Below are positions 15,740 to 22,904 of a stretch of 64,000 bases of DNA, one piece after another. A program made the translations under genes and the position numbers. Location of the stretch: assembly GCA_016789105.1 (NCBI GenBank), contig JAEURN010000009.1:1-64000 (forward strand). Reading direction: 5' to 3'. Under the pieces are notes generated by a model. That model did no database searches. It was given only the letters and a program-made list of their open reading frames with translations, and had not been told where the DNA came from. Source of the stretch: Armatimonadota bacterium (GTDB lineage: Bacteria > Armatimonadota > Fimbriimonadia > Fimbriimonadales > Fimbriimonadaceae). Within the stretch, counting starts at the first letter, position 1, and every line of letters begins with the position of its first letter.

Positions 15740-17713
15740 ATGTCCAGCGAGAAACAAACCCACTACGACCATGATGAGGTGGTGCGGTCGGATAGGGGCC
15801 GCGGCGATGAATTCGGAGACGTGGTGTCCCGGCGCATCGACCGTCGCGGCTTCCTCAAAAGCGGATTGGTGGCGAGCATCGCCGCAACATCAGTCGGCAA
15901 GGCCTTGGGCCAGGCGGCAGGCGCACCTGGGGCGGCCGAGGGGCTGGATTTCCGGCCGATCGCCCCGAGCACGGCCAAGGGTTTGGCCCTTTCGCCCGGT
16001 TACGGCTACCAGGTTGTTTTGAGCTGGGGAGACCGGCTTGACACGGGCAAGCCAAGCGACGTGGCCAAATTGACGGGTGCAGAGCAGGCGGTCTCGTTCG
16101 GCTACAACAACGATTTTGTCGCCTATCTTCCTCTTCCATTTGGATCTGATTCAAGCGACCATGGGTTGCTGGCCGTTAACCACGAATATGTCAATCCGGA
16201 GTTGATGTTCCCGGTCGAGGATGTCACGGCAATCGATCGGTCTCAAGCCGAGGTTTCAATGGAAGCGGTGGGGTTTTCGGTCAGCGAGATCAAACGCGAA
16301 GGCGGCAAGTGGAAACTTGTTCCCGGCGGGAATTTTAACAAGCGTTATTCGGCGACGTCACCTATGCGGATTTCGGGCCCGGCCAAAGGCGATGCGCGGC
16401 TCAAAACATCGGCCCACCGCGATGGGACAACCTGCACGGGGACTTTTTCGAACTGTTCCGGCGGGACGACTCCTTGGGGCACGGTATTGAGCGGGGAGGA
16501 GAATTTCCAAGATCTGTTCGGGCACGCGGAATACACCTCTGAAAAGGACAAGCGTTCGGCGGAACGGTATGGCGTGGGATCTGGTGCAAGTCAATATGGG
16601 TGGGAAAAGCACGTGGATCGGTTTAATTCTGCGATTGAGCCGAACGAACCCTATCACTTTGGCTGGGTGGTGGAGATCGACCCGTTCGATCCGGATTGGG
16701 TTCCCGTGAAGCGGACGGCGCTCGGCCGGTTCCGGCACGAGGCCGCCACAACCCACGTGGCAAAAGGTGGCCAAGTGGTGATGTATTCGGGCGACGACTC
16801 GCGGTTCGAATATGTGTACAAATTTGTGTCGGCCAACCGGTTCAATGCTAAAGACCGCAAAGCGAACCGGGATTTGATGGACAACGGAACCCTTTATGTG
16901 GCGAGGTTCGACGAAGATGGGACGGGGCAGTGGTTGCCGCTTGTTTATGGGACCGGCCCGTTAACAGCCGATAACGGCTTCCACTCGCAGGCGGACGTGG
17001 TGGTTGATGCCCGAATCGCCGCGGACCTGTTGGGGGCGACGAAGATGGACCGGCCAGAAGACATCGAAGTCAACCCGGTCAACGAGCGGGTCTACATTGT
17101 TTGTACAAACAACACGGATCGGGGCAAGGAAGGCAAAGAAGGGAAGACCAAGAGCAATCCCCGGAATTCCAACCAGCATGGCCATATCGTCGAATTGATC
17201 GAGGAGGGCAACGACCACGCGTCGCAAAACTTTAAGTGGGATCTGTTCCTTGTTTGTGGGAACCCCGGAGACGAGTCGACCTATTACGCTGGCTTCCCCA
17301 AGGAGGGGGTGAGCCCCATCAGCTGTCCGGACAACATCTGCTTTGACCGGCATGGCAACCTTTGGATTGCGACCGATGGCCAAGAGAAGACGCTGAAGCT
17401 GCGGGACGGGTTTTTTGCCGTTCCGACCGAAGGTCCGGAGAGGGGCAAACTCCGGCAGTTCATGGCCAGCGTGATGGGGAGCGAAGTTTGCGGGCCGGCG
17501 TTCACCCCTGATGGCACGACCGCCTTCCTGGCAATTCAGCACCCGGACGAAGGGGGGAAATTTGGTGCATTTGAGAACAGTTGGCCAGAACCGGGCAAGC
17601 CGTCCCGCCCTAGCATTGTTGCCATCCAAGCCGACAATGGCGCGCCGATCGGTTCCCCCGAGGCGAATGCGGTCTCGCGCCGGAACGTGATCGCGGGAAT
17701 CTTGGGAAGGTAG
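15740..17713 (+). CDS. phoX: PhoX-family (DUF839) alkaline phosphatase, Tat-exported
   Basis: 657 aa. PhoX enzymes are Ca/Fe-dependent extracytoplasmic phosphatases that release phosphate from organic esters. A Tat signal lies unusually far in (RRIDRRGFLKSGLVASIAAT, about residues 31-50), as is common in PhoX. Further family marks are FGYNNDFVAYLPLP, LLAVNHEYVNPELMFP, GTCTGTFSNCSGGTTPWGTVLSGEEN-type segments (about residues 230-260), RFRHEAATTHVAKGG with VVMYSGDDSRFEYVYKFVS, and the MDRPEDIEVNP metal-site region. Length is normal. It is followed 10 bp later by a ferredoxin gene. Confidence 0.9.
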   Translation: MSSEKQTHYDHDEVVRSDRGRGDEFGDVVSRRIDRRGFLKSGLVASIAATSVGKALGQAAGAPGAAEGLDFRPIAPSTAKGLALSPGYGYQVVLSWGDRLDTGKPSDVAKLTGAEQAVSFGYNNDFVAYLPLPFGSDSSDHGLLAVNHEYVNPELMFPVEDVTAIDRSQAEVSMEAVGFSVSEIKREGGKWKLVPGGNFNKRYSATSPMRISGPAKGDARLKTSAHRDGTTCTGTFSNCSGGTTPWGTVLSGEENFQDLFGHAEYTSEKDKRSAERYGVGSGASQYGWEKHVDRFNSAIEPNEPYHFGWVVEIDPFDPDWVPVKRTALGRFRHEAATTHVAKGGQVVMYSGDDSRFEYVYKFVSANRFNAKDRKANRDLMDNGTLYVARFDEDGTGQWLPLVYGTGPLTADNGFHSQADVVVDARIAADLLGATKMDRPEDIEVNPVNERVYIVCTNNTDRGKEGKEGKTKSNPRNSNQHGHIVELIEEGNDHASQNFKWDLFLVCGNPGDESTYYAGFPKEGVSPISCPDNICFDRHGNLWIATDGQEKTLKLRDGFFAVPTEGPERGKLRQFMASVMGSEVCGPAFTPDGTTAFLAIQHPDEGGKFGAFENSWPEPGKPSRPSIVAIQADNGAPIGSPEANAVSRRNVIAGILGR

Positions 17714-17716
17714 ATT
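17709..17716 (+). promoter_or_regulatory. extended -10 element GGTAGATT before the ferredoxin gene
   Basis: TAGATT at 17711-17716, preceded by GG and containing the phoX stop codon, 7 nt upstream of ATG 17724. No Shine-Dalgarno. Confidence 0.45.
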
Positions 17717-17723
17717 CAAGACG

Positions 17724-18047
17724 ATGGCAAGCTACAAAGTCACGGTTCCGGGAACCGGTTCATTCGATGTCGCCGAAGGCACAAAACTCGTCAAAGCGAT
17801 CGAAGGCAACGGGATCGACATCAGCCACCGATGTGGGGGTAATGCGCGCTGCACCACATGCCGGGTTCAATTCCATTCCGAAGAACCAGCCATGGGGCAA
17901 GCCGAGCACGATTGCCTTGAAGAGGATGGGGTTTTGGGCCAGTTCCGGCTGAGCTGCCAGATCCGTGTGGATCGGGATATGGAGGTCACCCCCTTGATGC
18001 TCGCCAGCGCACAAGGGTGGGATCCCGGGGTCGAGGTCGAGGACTGA
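17724..18047 (+). CDS. 2Fe-2S ferredoxin
   Basis: 107 aa beta-grasp electron carrier. Cluster ligands are visible as RCGGNARCTTC (CX5CX2C, about residues 38-47) and the fourth Cys in RLSCQI (about 86). The spacing fits plant/vertebrate-type ferredoxins of the small bacterial kind that serve oxygenases or reductases. The protein is acidic, as expected for an electron donor. No obvious partner enzyme is adjacent; phoX upstream and apt downstream are unrelated. The redox partner is unknown. Confidence 0.9.
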   Translation: MASYKVTVPGTGSFDVAEGTKLVKAIEGNGIDISHRCGGNARCTTCRVQFHSEEPAMGQAEHDCLEEDGVLGQFRLSCQIRVDRDMEVTPLMLASAQGWDPGVEVED

Positions 18048-18081
18048 CCCTCCTCAGCACCGGAAGGTAAAACGGCAATCC

Positions 18082-18603
18082 ATGGCCAAGCTCCTTGCCG
18101 AAAGCCTGATCCGCGATGTCCCCGACTTTCCCAAACCGGGGATCATGTTCAAGGACATCCACCCTGTCTTGCAGAGCCCTCAGGCGTTCCGCGAGGTCGC
18201 AGACCGGCTTTGTGCCGATGCCAAAGCCAAGGGGGCCGAGGTCGTTGCCGGCATCGAAAGCCGCGGATTTTTGTTTGGCGTCCCGATTGCCCTCGATTTG
18301 GGGTTGCCGTTCGCGTTGACGCGCAAGATTGGAAAATTGCCGTACGAAAAAATCACCGAGGAGTACGAATTGGAATACGGCACGGCCACCATCGAAATGC
18401 ATGTCGATGCAATTTCGCCGGGGCAGCGCGTTTATGTGGTGGATGACTTGCTGGCCACAGGCGGCACGGCCCAGGCGGCAGCACGCTTGATCGAGCGGTT
18501 GAACGGCAATGTCTGCGGATTCGGGTTCATGGTCGAGCTCGGGTTCCTGAATGGCCGGGAGAGGCTGTCCGGGTACGAGATCGAGAGCCTGATAAAATAT
18601 TGA
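18082..18603 (+). CDS. apt: adenine phosphoribosyltransferase
   Basis: 173 aa. Salvages adenine to AMP using PRPP. Conserved stretches are VPDFPKPGIMFKDIHPVL at the N-terminus (substrate hood), AGIESRGFLFGVPIAL, RKIGKLPYEKI (flexible loop) and the PRPP-binding VYVVDDLLATGGTAQAAA. Length is typical for the family. It is preceded by GGTAAAAC, a near match to the -10 element seen elsewhere, 8 nt before the ATG. The stop overlaps the region just before the next small secreted gene. Confidence 0.96.
   Translation: MAKLLAESLIRDVPDFPKPGIMFKDIHPVLQSPQAFREVADRLCADAKAKGAEVVAGIESRGFLFGVPIALDLGLPFALTRKIGKLPYEKITEEYELEYGTATIEMHVDAISPGQRVYVVDDLLATGGTAQAAARLIERLNGNVCGFGFMVELGFLNGRERLSGYEIESLIKY
18593..18598 (+). 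promoter_or_regulatory. -10 element TAAAAT before the OB-fold gene
   Basis: TAAAAT inside the end of apt, 7 nt before ATG 18606, with no Shine-Dalgarno. Candidate leaderless promoter internal to the operon. Confidence 0.4.
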
Positions 18604-18605
18604 CC

Positions 18606-19004
18606 ATGAAACGGTTTCTGGTTCTTGGCGTTTTCGCCCTCGCCGCCATCTCGTTGGCGGCAACCGTCACGGTTGACACCTTGCTGAAAGACAAGGCCAA
18701 ATACGACGGCAAAGAGGTCGTGGTCTCTGGCAAAGTCGCCGAATACAAAGCCAGGACGAGTCGGGCCGGCAACCCATACATCACTTTCAAGCTAAAAGGT
18801 GCCTCCGCAACGGCCAATGTCTATCTCCGAGGCAAACTTGAAGGCGACGCCGCCCCCAAAGACGGCGACAAGGTCGAAGTTAGCGGCATCTACCGCAAGG
18901 AAAAGAAAGTGACGGACACGTTCACTTCCAAAGATGAGATCGACGCATCGCCCGTTGCCAAAAAGAAATTCGGGGTGAAGATCACCGAACGGGCAAAGGG
19001 CTAG
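18606..19004 (+). CDS. small secreted protein with OB-fold-like domain
   Basis: 132 aa. Signal peptide RFLVLGVFALAAISLAA, then a short beta-rich domain: VDTLLKDKAKYDGKEVVVSG, then ITFKLKGASATANVYLRG and DGDKVEVSGIYRKEK. The pattern (a strand, the K-E-V-x-V-x-G-K-V turn, then a second G-D-x-V-x-V-x-G) is that of nucleic-acid-binding OB-fold (tRNA_anti/YgiW-like) proteins. In exported versions a role in stress or ligand binding is common, but none can be assigned here. It ends 16 bp from the convergent phosphoesterase gene. Confidence 0.7.
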   Translation: MKRFLVLGVFALAAISLAATVTVDTLLKDKAKYDGKEVVVSGKVAEYKARTSRAGNPYITFKLKGASATANVYLRGKLEGDAAPKDGDKVEVSGIYRKEKKVTDTFTSKDEIDASPVAKKKFGVKITERAKG

Positions 19005-19020
19005 TCGCCGCCAGCCGGAT

Positions 19021-21561
19021 TTAGTCGTCCCGGTCGACACCGCCGCCCAAACCGAGTTTCAGCCCGAGTTTGGAAAGCCCCCGCCCGTGGGCTCCTGTCC
19101 ATTCTGAGGGATATGGCTTTTCACCCATTTGCGCATGCCAGACATAGCGCGAGAGGATGTCCATTTCCCGGTCGGTTTGGACTTCTCGCCGCGTCAGATC
19201 GATGGCTTGAACCTTTTTCCAATAGGCCCAAGCAGTTTGCCCCAACGATTCCGCTGAGTTGTATTCGTCAAGCTTCTGCGATGGCGTGATGGCCGCATAG
19301 GGGGCGATGTCCGGCTTGAGGTTGAAACAGGCGTCCATTAGATTTGCCGCCCCATCGTTTTGGTTCATCGGGGCAATCGCAAAAATCCGGTTGATGGTCT
19401 TCAGGACCGAGTTCTGGTTGTAGAACTCGCTGACTGTCCCCTTGCCGCGGGTGTAGGGGCTGATCACCAGGCAGATGGATCGGTGGCCATCCACATGGTC
19501 GGTTCCGGCCTGGGGATCGTCTTCGTTGACAAAGATCACCGTGTCCTTCCAGAACCGGGAGTGGCTGACGGCTTCCACGAGCCGCCCGACAGCCAGGTCA
19601 TTGTCGGCCATGTGGGCAGCAGGGGTCACGGGGCCCCCCGTGTGGTCTTCGGGAAGATAGAGGGTGATAAAGTTGGGCAATTCGCCGTCGGATTCAAACT
19701 TCCGGAATTCTTCCAAGAAGCGGTCCATCCGCAGTTGGTCGGGAATGTTCATGTTCCAACCGGGGTAAGTGGGGCAAGAATAGTTTTTGAGGTTGGCAAT
19801 GCCGATGTTTTGGGAGAACGTGAGGCGTTCGCCAGCAAAGTACTTTGTGAAGATCTCCTTGCCGGACATGTTGGGGACCGGCGTGGCGTAATCCATCTCG
19901 CCATAGTTGCGGAATGAGAGCCCGGCCGCCAAAACGCCATCCCAGATGAACCCGGATTGTGAGTATGTGATCGGGTCGTCACCAAAGGTGTAGCTCCGGT
20001 TGAATCCCCCGAACGCCCGGTTGAGATAGGGCGTCAGGTTCCCCTCGGTTGCCCAAGAGTGGCCGTCGGCACTCAGCACTCCGTTGCAATAGTAGTTGTC
20101 CAGCAAGACGAATTGGCGGGCCAAGGCGCGGTGGTTCGGGATGTGGGCGTCGGTAAAGCTGTTCAGGCTGGCTTCGCCATTTCCTTCCGGGATGTTCCCA
20201 AAGCATTGGTCGTAGGTGCGGTTTTCTTTGATCACGTAGATGACGTGTTTAATGAGTGAGGGCTCCCCGAGCTTTTTGGGGACGGGCACGGGTGCCACGC
20301 CCGAAGCTGAAGCCCTTTGAATCTCGCTCAGGATTTTGGATTGCTTGGTGAGCTCGGCAGAGAGTTTGGTGTAGGCGGGCAGGTCTTTGTCGTTTAGTGC
20401 AACCTTGATGAGCGTGCCGTTTTTTTCATGCGAATTGTAGGCCGGCTTCTTGACTCCGCCGACCGGCCGGGCTCCGATTCCCTTGTTGTTGAGGATGAAC
20501 AGGTTGCCCTGTTGCTTGATGAGCGCCGAAGGATACCAATCGGTGGGGATTTGGCCGAGGAGGCGCGGATTCTTGGTCATGTCGAACACGGCCACGGCAT
20601 TGTTGCCCGCATTGGCAACATAGAGTCTCTTTTCGGATGGGGAGTAGCACAGAGCGTTCGGCATCGAACCATAAGGCAACTTCCCATCCGGTTTGCAACT
20701 GAAACTCCCGAGGTCTCTTTTTGAGCCGAGGTCGATGCGCCGGACGGAGTCGTTGTTGGTTTCGGCCACAAACGCGATGCCTGCAGCAGAGTCGATGGCG
20801 ATTTCGCTGGGTTGGAGGCCGGTGACGAACTGGGCGGAGACTGCTCCCGTGTCCAGGTTGAGCAGGCTCACGGATCCATTAGCGGCAACCCCGCGGCTAT
20901 CGACCGCGGTCTCGGTTCCGGCACTGGGGGCGGTTTTGGTGCCGGTCGTGGGCTTGGGGCCTCCTTGTTCTGAAACGACAACTAAGCCCTTGTGGATGGC
21001 GACCCCAAACGGGGCGACCCCGACCGGGGATTTCCAGAGTTGGGCACCGGTCGCCGGGTTGAGGCACAGCACTTCGTTGTTGATGCTGAGGGCAACAACG
21101 ACTTTTGTTCCGTCTGGGGCAAAGGCGATGCCACAAGGGAAAGAGTTTTGGCCTTTTGCCGATTTTGGCAAGGCGATTTCCCGGATTTTGACGGGCTTGG
21201 CACGGTCGGCTATATCAAATACCTGGATCGCGTTGGCGGCATTGGTCACCCAGACTTCAGATGTTTTGGGGCGCTGCGCGATGCCAAAGAGCGATGCTCC
21301 CCCTGGTAACGCAGCTGAACCGAGCAGGGTGTGGGACTGGGGGTTGACGGTGCGGATCGCGTTGTCATCTTTGATCACGATCGTCTGGCCATCTTCGGTC
21401 AAGAGGGCGTCAACCGGCCGCCCCGGCATTTCCAGCCGCTGCCCTGGGGATTGAAGCCGATGGCCCGTTGGGAGGATGTTGGGTTCGACGCCAACCACGG
21501 TCGCCGATTGACAACCCGCCAGGGCGGCGACGCAGATTCCCAGGCATGCGATCCGGTTCAT
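19021..21561 (-). CDS. lipoprotein with YncE-type beta-propeller and phosphoesterase domain
   Basis: 846 aa. A lipobox follows the signal (AALAGC, about Cys17). Residues about 35-350 form a YVTN/YncE-like seven-bladed propeller (repeats such as LYVANAGNNAVAVFD and IAFVAETNNDSVRRID). From about 430 comes a phosphoesterase/phospholipase C-like domain that starts HVIYVIKENRTYDQCFG; the ENRTYD stretch is the family's active-site opening. VDGHRSICLVISPYTR lies near the metal site. Bacterial proteins of this two-domain type are annotated as bifunctional YncE/alkaline phosphatase family proteins. It presumably releases phosphate outside the cell. It is paralogous to the gene at 26718. Substrate unknown. 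Confidence 0.85.
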   Translation of the reverse strand: MNRIACLGICVAALAGCQSATVVGVEPNILPTGHRLQSPGQRLEMPGRPVDALLTEDGQTIVIKDDNAIRTVNPQSHTLLGSAALPGGASLFGIAQRPKTSEVWVTNAANAIQVFDIADRAKPVKIREIALPKSAKGQNSFPCGIAFAPDGTKVVVALSINNEVLCLNPATGAQLWKSPVGVAPFGVAIHKGLVVVSEQGGPKPTTGTKTAPSAGTETAVDSRGVAANGSVSLLNLDTGAVSAQFVTGLQPSEIAIDSAAGIAFVAETNNDSVRRIDLGSKRDLGSFSCKPDGKLPYGSMPNALCYSPSEKRLYVANAGNNAVAVFDMTKNPRLLGQIPTDWYPSALIKQQGNLFILNNKGIGARPVGGVKKPAYNSHEKNGTLIKVALNDKDLPAYTKLSAELTKQSKILSEIQRASASGVAPVPVPKKLGEPSLIKHVIYVIKENRTYDQCFGNIPEGNGEASLNSFTDAHIPNHRALARQFVLLDNYYCNGVLSADGHSWATEGNLTPYLNRAFGGFNRSYTFGDDPITYSQSGFIWDGVLAAGLSFRNYGEMDYATPVPNMSGKEIFTKYFAGERLTFSQNIGIANLKNYSCPTYPGWNMNIPDQLRMDRFLEEFRKFESDGELPNFITLYLPEDHTGGPVTPAAHMADNDLAVGRLVEAVSHSRFWKDTVIFVNEDDPQAGTDHVDGHRSICLVISPYTRGKGTVSEFYNQNSVLKTINRIFAIAPMNQNDGAANLMDACFNLKPDIAPYAAITPSQKLDEYNSAESLGQTAWAYWKKVQAIDLTRREVQTDREMDILSRYVWHAQMGEKPYPSEWTGAHGRGLSKLGLKLGLGGGVDRDD

Positions 21562-21568
21562 GTGGGCA

Positions 21569-21577
21569 AGGATAACC
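21569..21577 (-). promoter_or_regulatory. -10 element TATCCT before the first phosphoesterase gene
   Basis: Minus-strand GGTTATCCT with the TANNNT hexamer at 21574-21569, 7 nt from ATG 21561. No Shine-Dalgarno lies between. Confidence 0.4.
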
Positions 21578-21610
21578 CGCCCTGATGTAGAAATTCCCGT
21601 TTGGGTCCGT

Positions 21611-21629
21611 TGTTAACGACTCGTTGACA
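21611..21629 (-). promoter_or_regulatory. tandem TTAACA-like repeats upstream of phosphoesterase gene
   Basis: On the minus strand this reads TGTCAACGAGTCGTTAACA: TCAACG and TTAACA with an 11-bp period, 36 bp upstream of the -10 element. It resembles the motif before phoX and may be a shared phosphate-response box (inference). Confidence 0.3.
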
Positions 21630-21636
21630 ATCTTGC

Positions 21637-22815
21637 TCAGTTGAGGATCGGCTTGTTGAGCATGGGCTCGCGTTTGAGCTCATGCCGGTTGAGGACGCCA
21701 TCCCGAGAAGTGGCAACATGGATGATGCTCCCCGGTTCGCCTTCCAAAACCCGAAGGAGGGCCCGGAAACCCATGGCTTGGACTTCTTGGCCTTCAATGG
21801 AGACAAGGTAGTCGCCCCGTTTGATCCCCGCCCGTTCGGCCGGGCTTCCGGGCAGAACTCGGGTAATGACCATGCGGTTGCTCCTTGGGTCAAAGAACGC
21901 ATAGAATCCGACATCCCCGGTTTTTGGGGTGGAGACTTGCCCGGTGAAGTTTTCCAGCATCACCAACCGGCGTTCCATGTCCACAGTGATGATGAAATTC
22001 TTGAGGAACCCAAATCCGACTGTCCCGTCGCCTTCGGCGTCGCTGGCGGGCCGGTCGATGATGTTCCACACAGAATAAGGCACGTCGTGGCCAAAGATGT
22101 TCATATTTTCCAGTTCAAGATCCCAACTATCGACGGCCCCCGATGCGACGAACGATTGTTTGACGTAGTTGGGTTTGACTCCGGTTTTCCAAAGCCCGAT
22201 CCGTTCCAAGCTGTCTTTGTGGGTGGTGCTGTAAAAGGCGTTCCCGGTATCCAGCGCCAAGTTCAACTTTTTCCCATTGGGGGCTTTGGCCTGGAGCTCG
22301 ATCGAGTTGTTGCCGATTGGCAACATTTTGAGGACGATTTTGCCCGGCTGGCCTTTGAACTGCGAGATGTCGTAGCTATCTGGGTGAAAGATGAATTTGG
22401 ATTGTTGGAAGTCGATGGTCGTGATGCGGTGGGCGATGACTTCCAACCCCATGATTCCGTCGCAGTGGGTGCCGTAGTTGAGGGTGTAATCCTCGTCGGG
22501 CATTTGCACAACCTCTTTGCCTTCGGTGTCGAACTTAACTTCGCCCATTTTGAGGGAGGTGACTTTGACGGTTGGGGCTTCAAAGACCCCGACAAAGTCT
22601 TTAAGGCTCATGGTGCCGGTGGGCTTGCCGACGTTCACACTTTGGTTCAACACATATGAACCGGAAAACCCGGTGTCGAACATGCACGAGACGCGCCTTC
22701 CGTTGACCTCGCTATCAACGACAATCGCGTCTGGCAAAATTTTGAAAGGCCACTCGGATTTGCTTTGGGCTGCGTTGGAATTCAGGACGGCGGCGGCGAT
22801 GGCGGCAGTGAACAT
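21637..22815 (-). CDS. secreted retropepsin-like aspartyl protease with C-terminal PDZ domain
   Basis: 392 aa. A weak signal peptide (FTAAIAAAVLNSNAAQ) is followed by two aspartyl-protease lobes. The first has MFDTGFSGSYVL (about residues 46-57), the second LALDTGNAFYST (about 180). Each holds a D-T-G active-site triplet, so one chain could supply both catalytic Asp. A PDZ domain follows (about residues 295-375), with RVLPGSPAERAGIKRGDYLVSIEG, probably for binding substrate tails. A periplasmic or extracellular protease is inferred. Single-chain pepsin-like architecture with a PDZ is unusual in bacteria but is found among PF13650/PF13975-type proteins. It sits just upstream of the phosphoesterase gene on the same strand. 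Confidence 0.8.
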   Translation of the reverse strand: MFTAAIAAAVLNSNAAQSKSEWPFKILPDAIVVDSEVNGRRVSCMFDTGFSGSYVLNQSVNVGKPTGTMSLKDFVGVFEAPTVKVTSLKMGEVKFDTEGKEVVQMPDEDYTLNYGTHCDGIMGLEVIAHRITTIDFQQSKFIFHPDSYDISQFKGQPGKIVLKMLPIGNNSIELQAKAPNGKKLNLALDTGNAFYSTTHKDSLERIGLWKTGVKPNYVKQSFVASGAVDSWDLELENMNIFGHDVPYSVWNIIDRPASDAEGDGTVGFGFLKNFIITVDMERRLVMLENFTGQVSTPKTGDVGFYAFFDPRSNRMVITRVLPGSPAERAGIKRGDYLVSIEGQEVQAMGFRALLRVLEGEPGSIIHVATSRDGVLNRHELKREPMLNKPILN

Positions 22816-22888
22816 TCGTTGACCCCAGAGTCTACTTGAGTTGACGTCTAGGGCGGCTGATCGTTGCAGATGGACGGGAACGGGCTCC

Positions 22889-22896
22889 GGTAAAAT
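22889..22896 (+). promoter_or_regulatory. extended -10 element GGTAAAAT before the hexosaminidase gene
   Basis: TAAAAT at 22891-22896 with GG before it, 8 nt from ATG 22905. TTGCAG at 22864-22869 is a weak -35 candidate (21-bp spacer). No Shine-Dalgarno. Confidence 0.45.
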
Positions 22897-22904
22897 CGCG
22901 CGCG

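Noticed and set aside
18068-18073. GGTAAAAC before apt as a member of the -10 set
   Set aside because: The final T is missing, so it was not counted, although position and the GGTA start fit.
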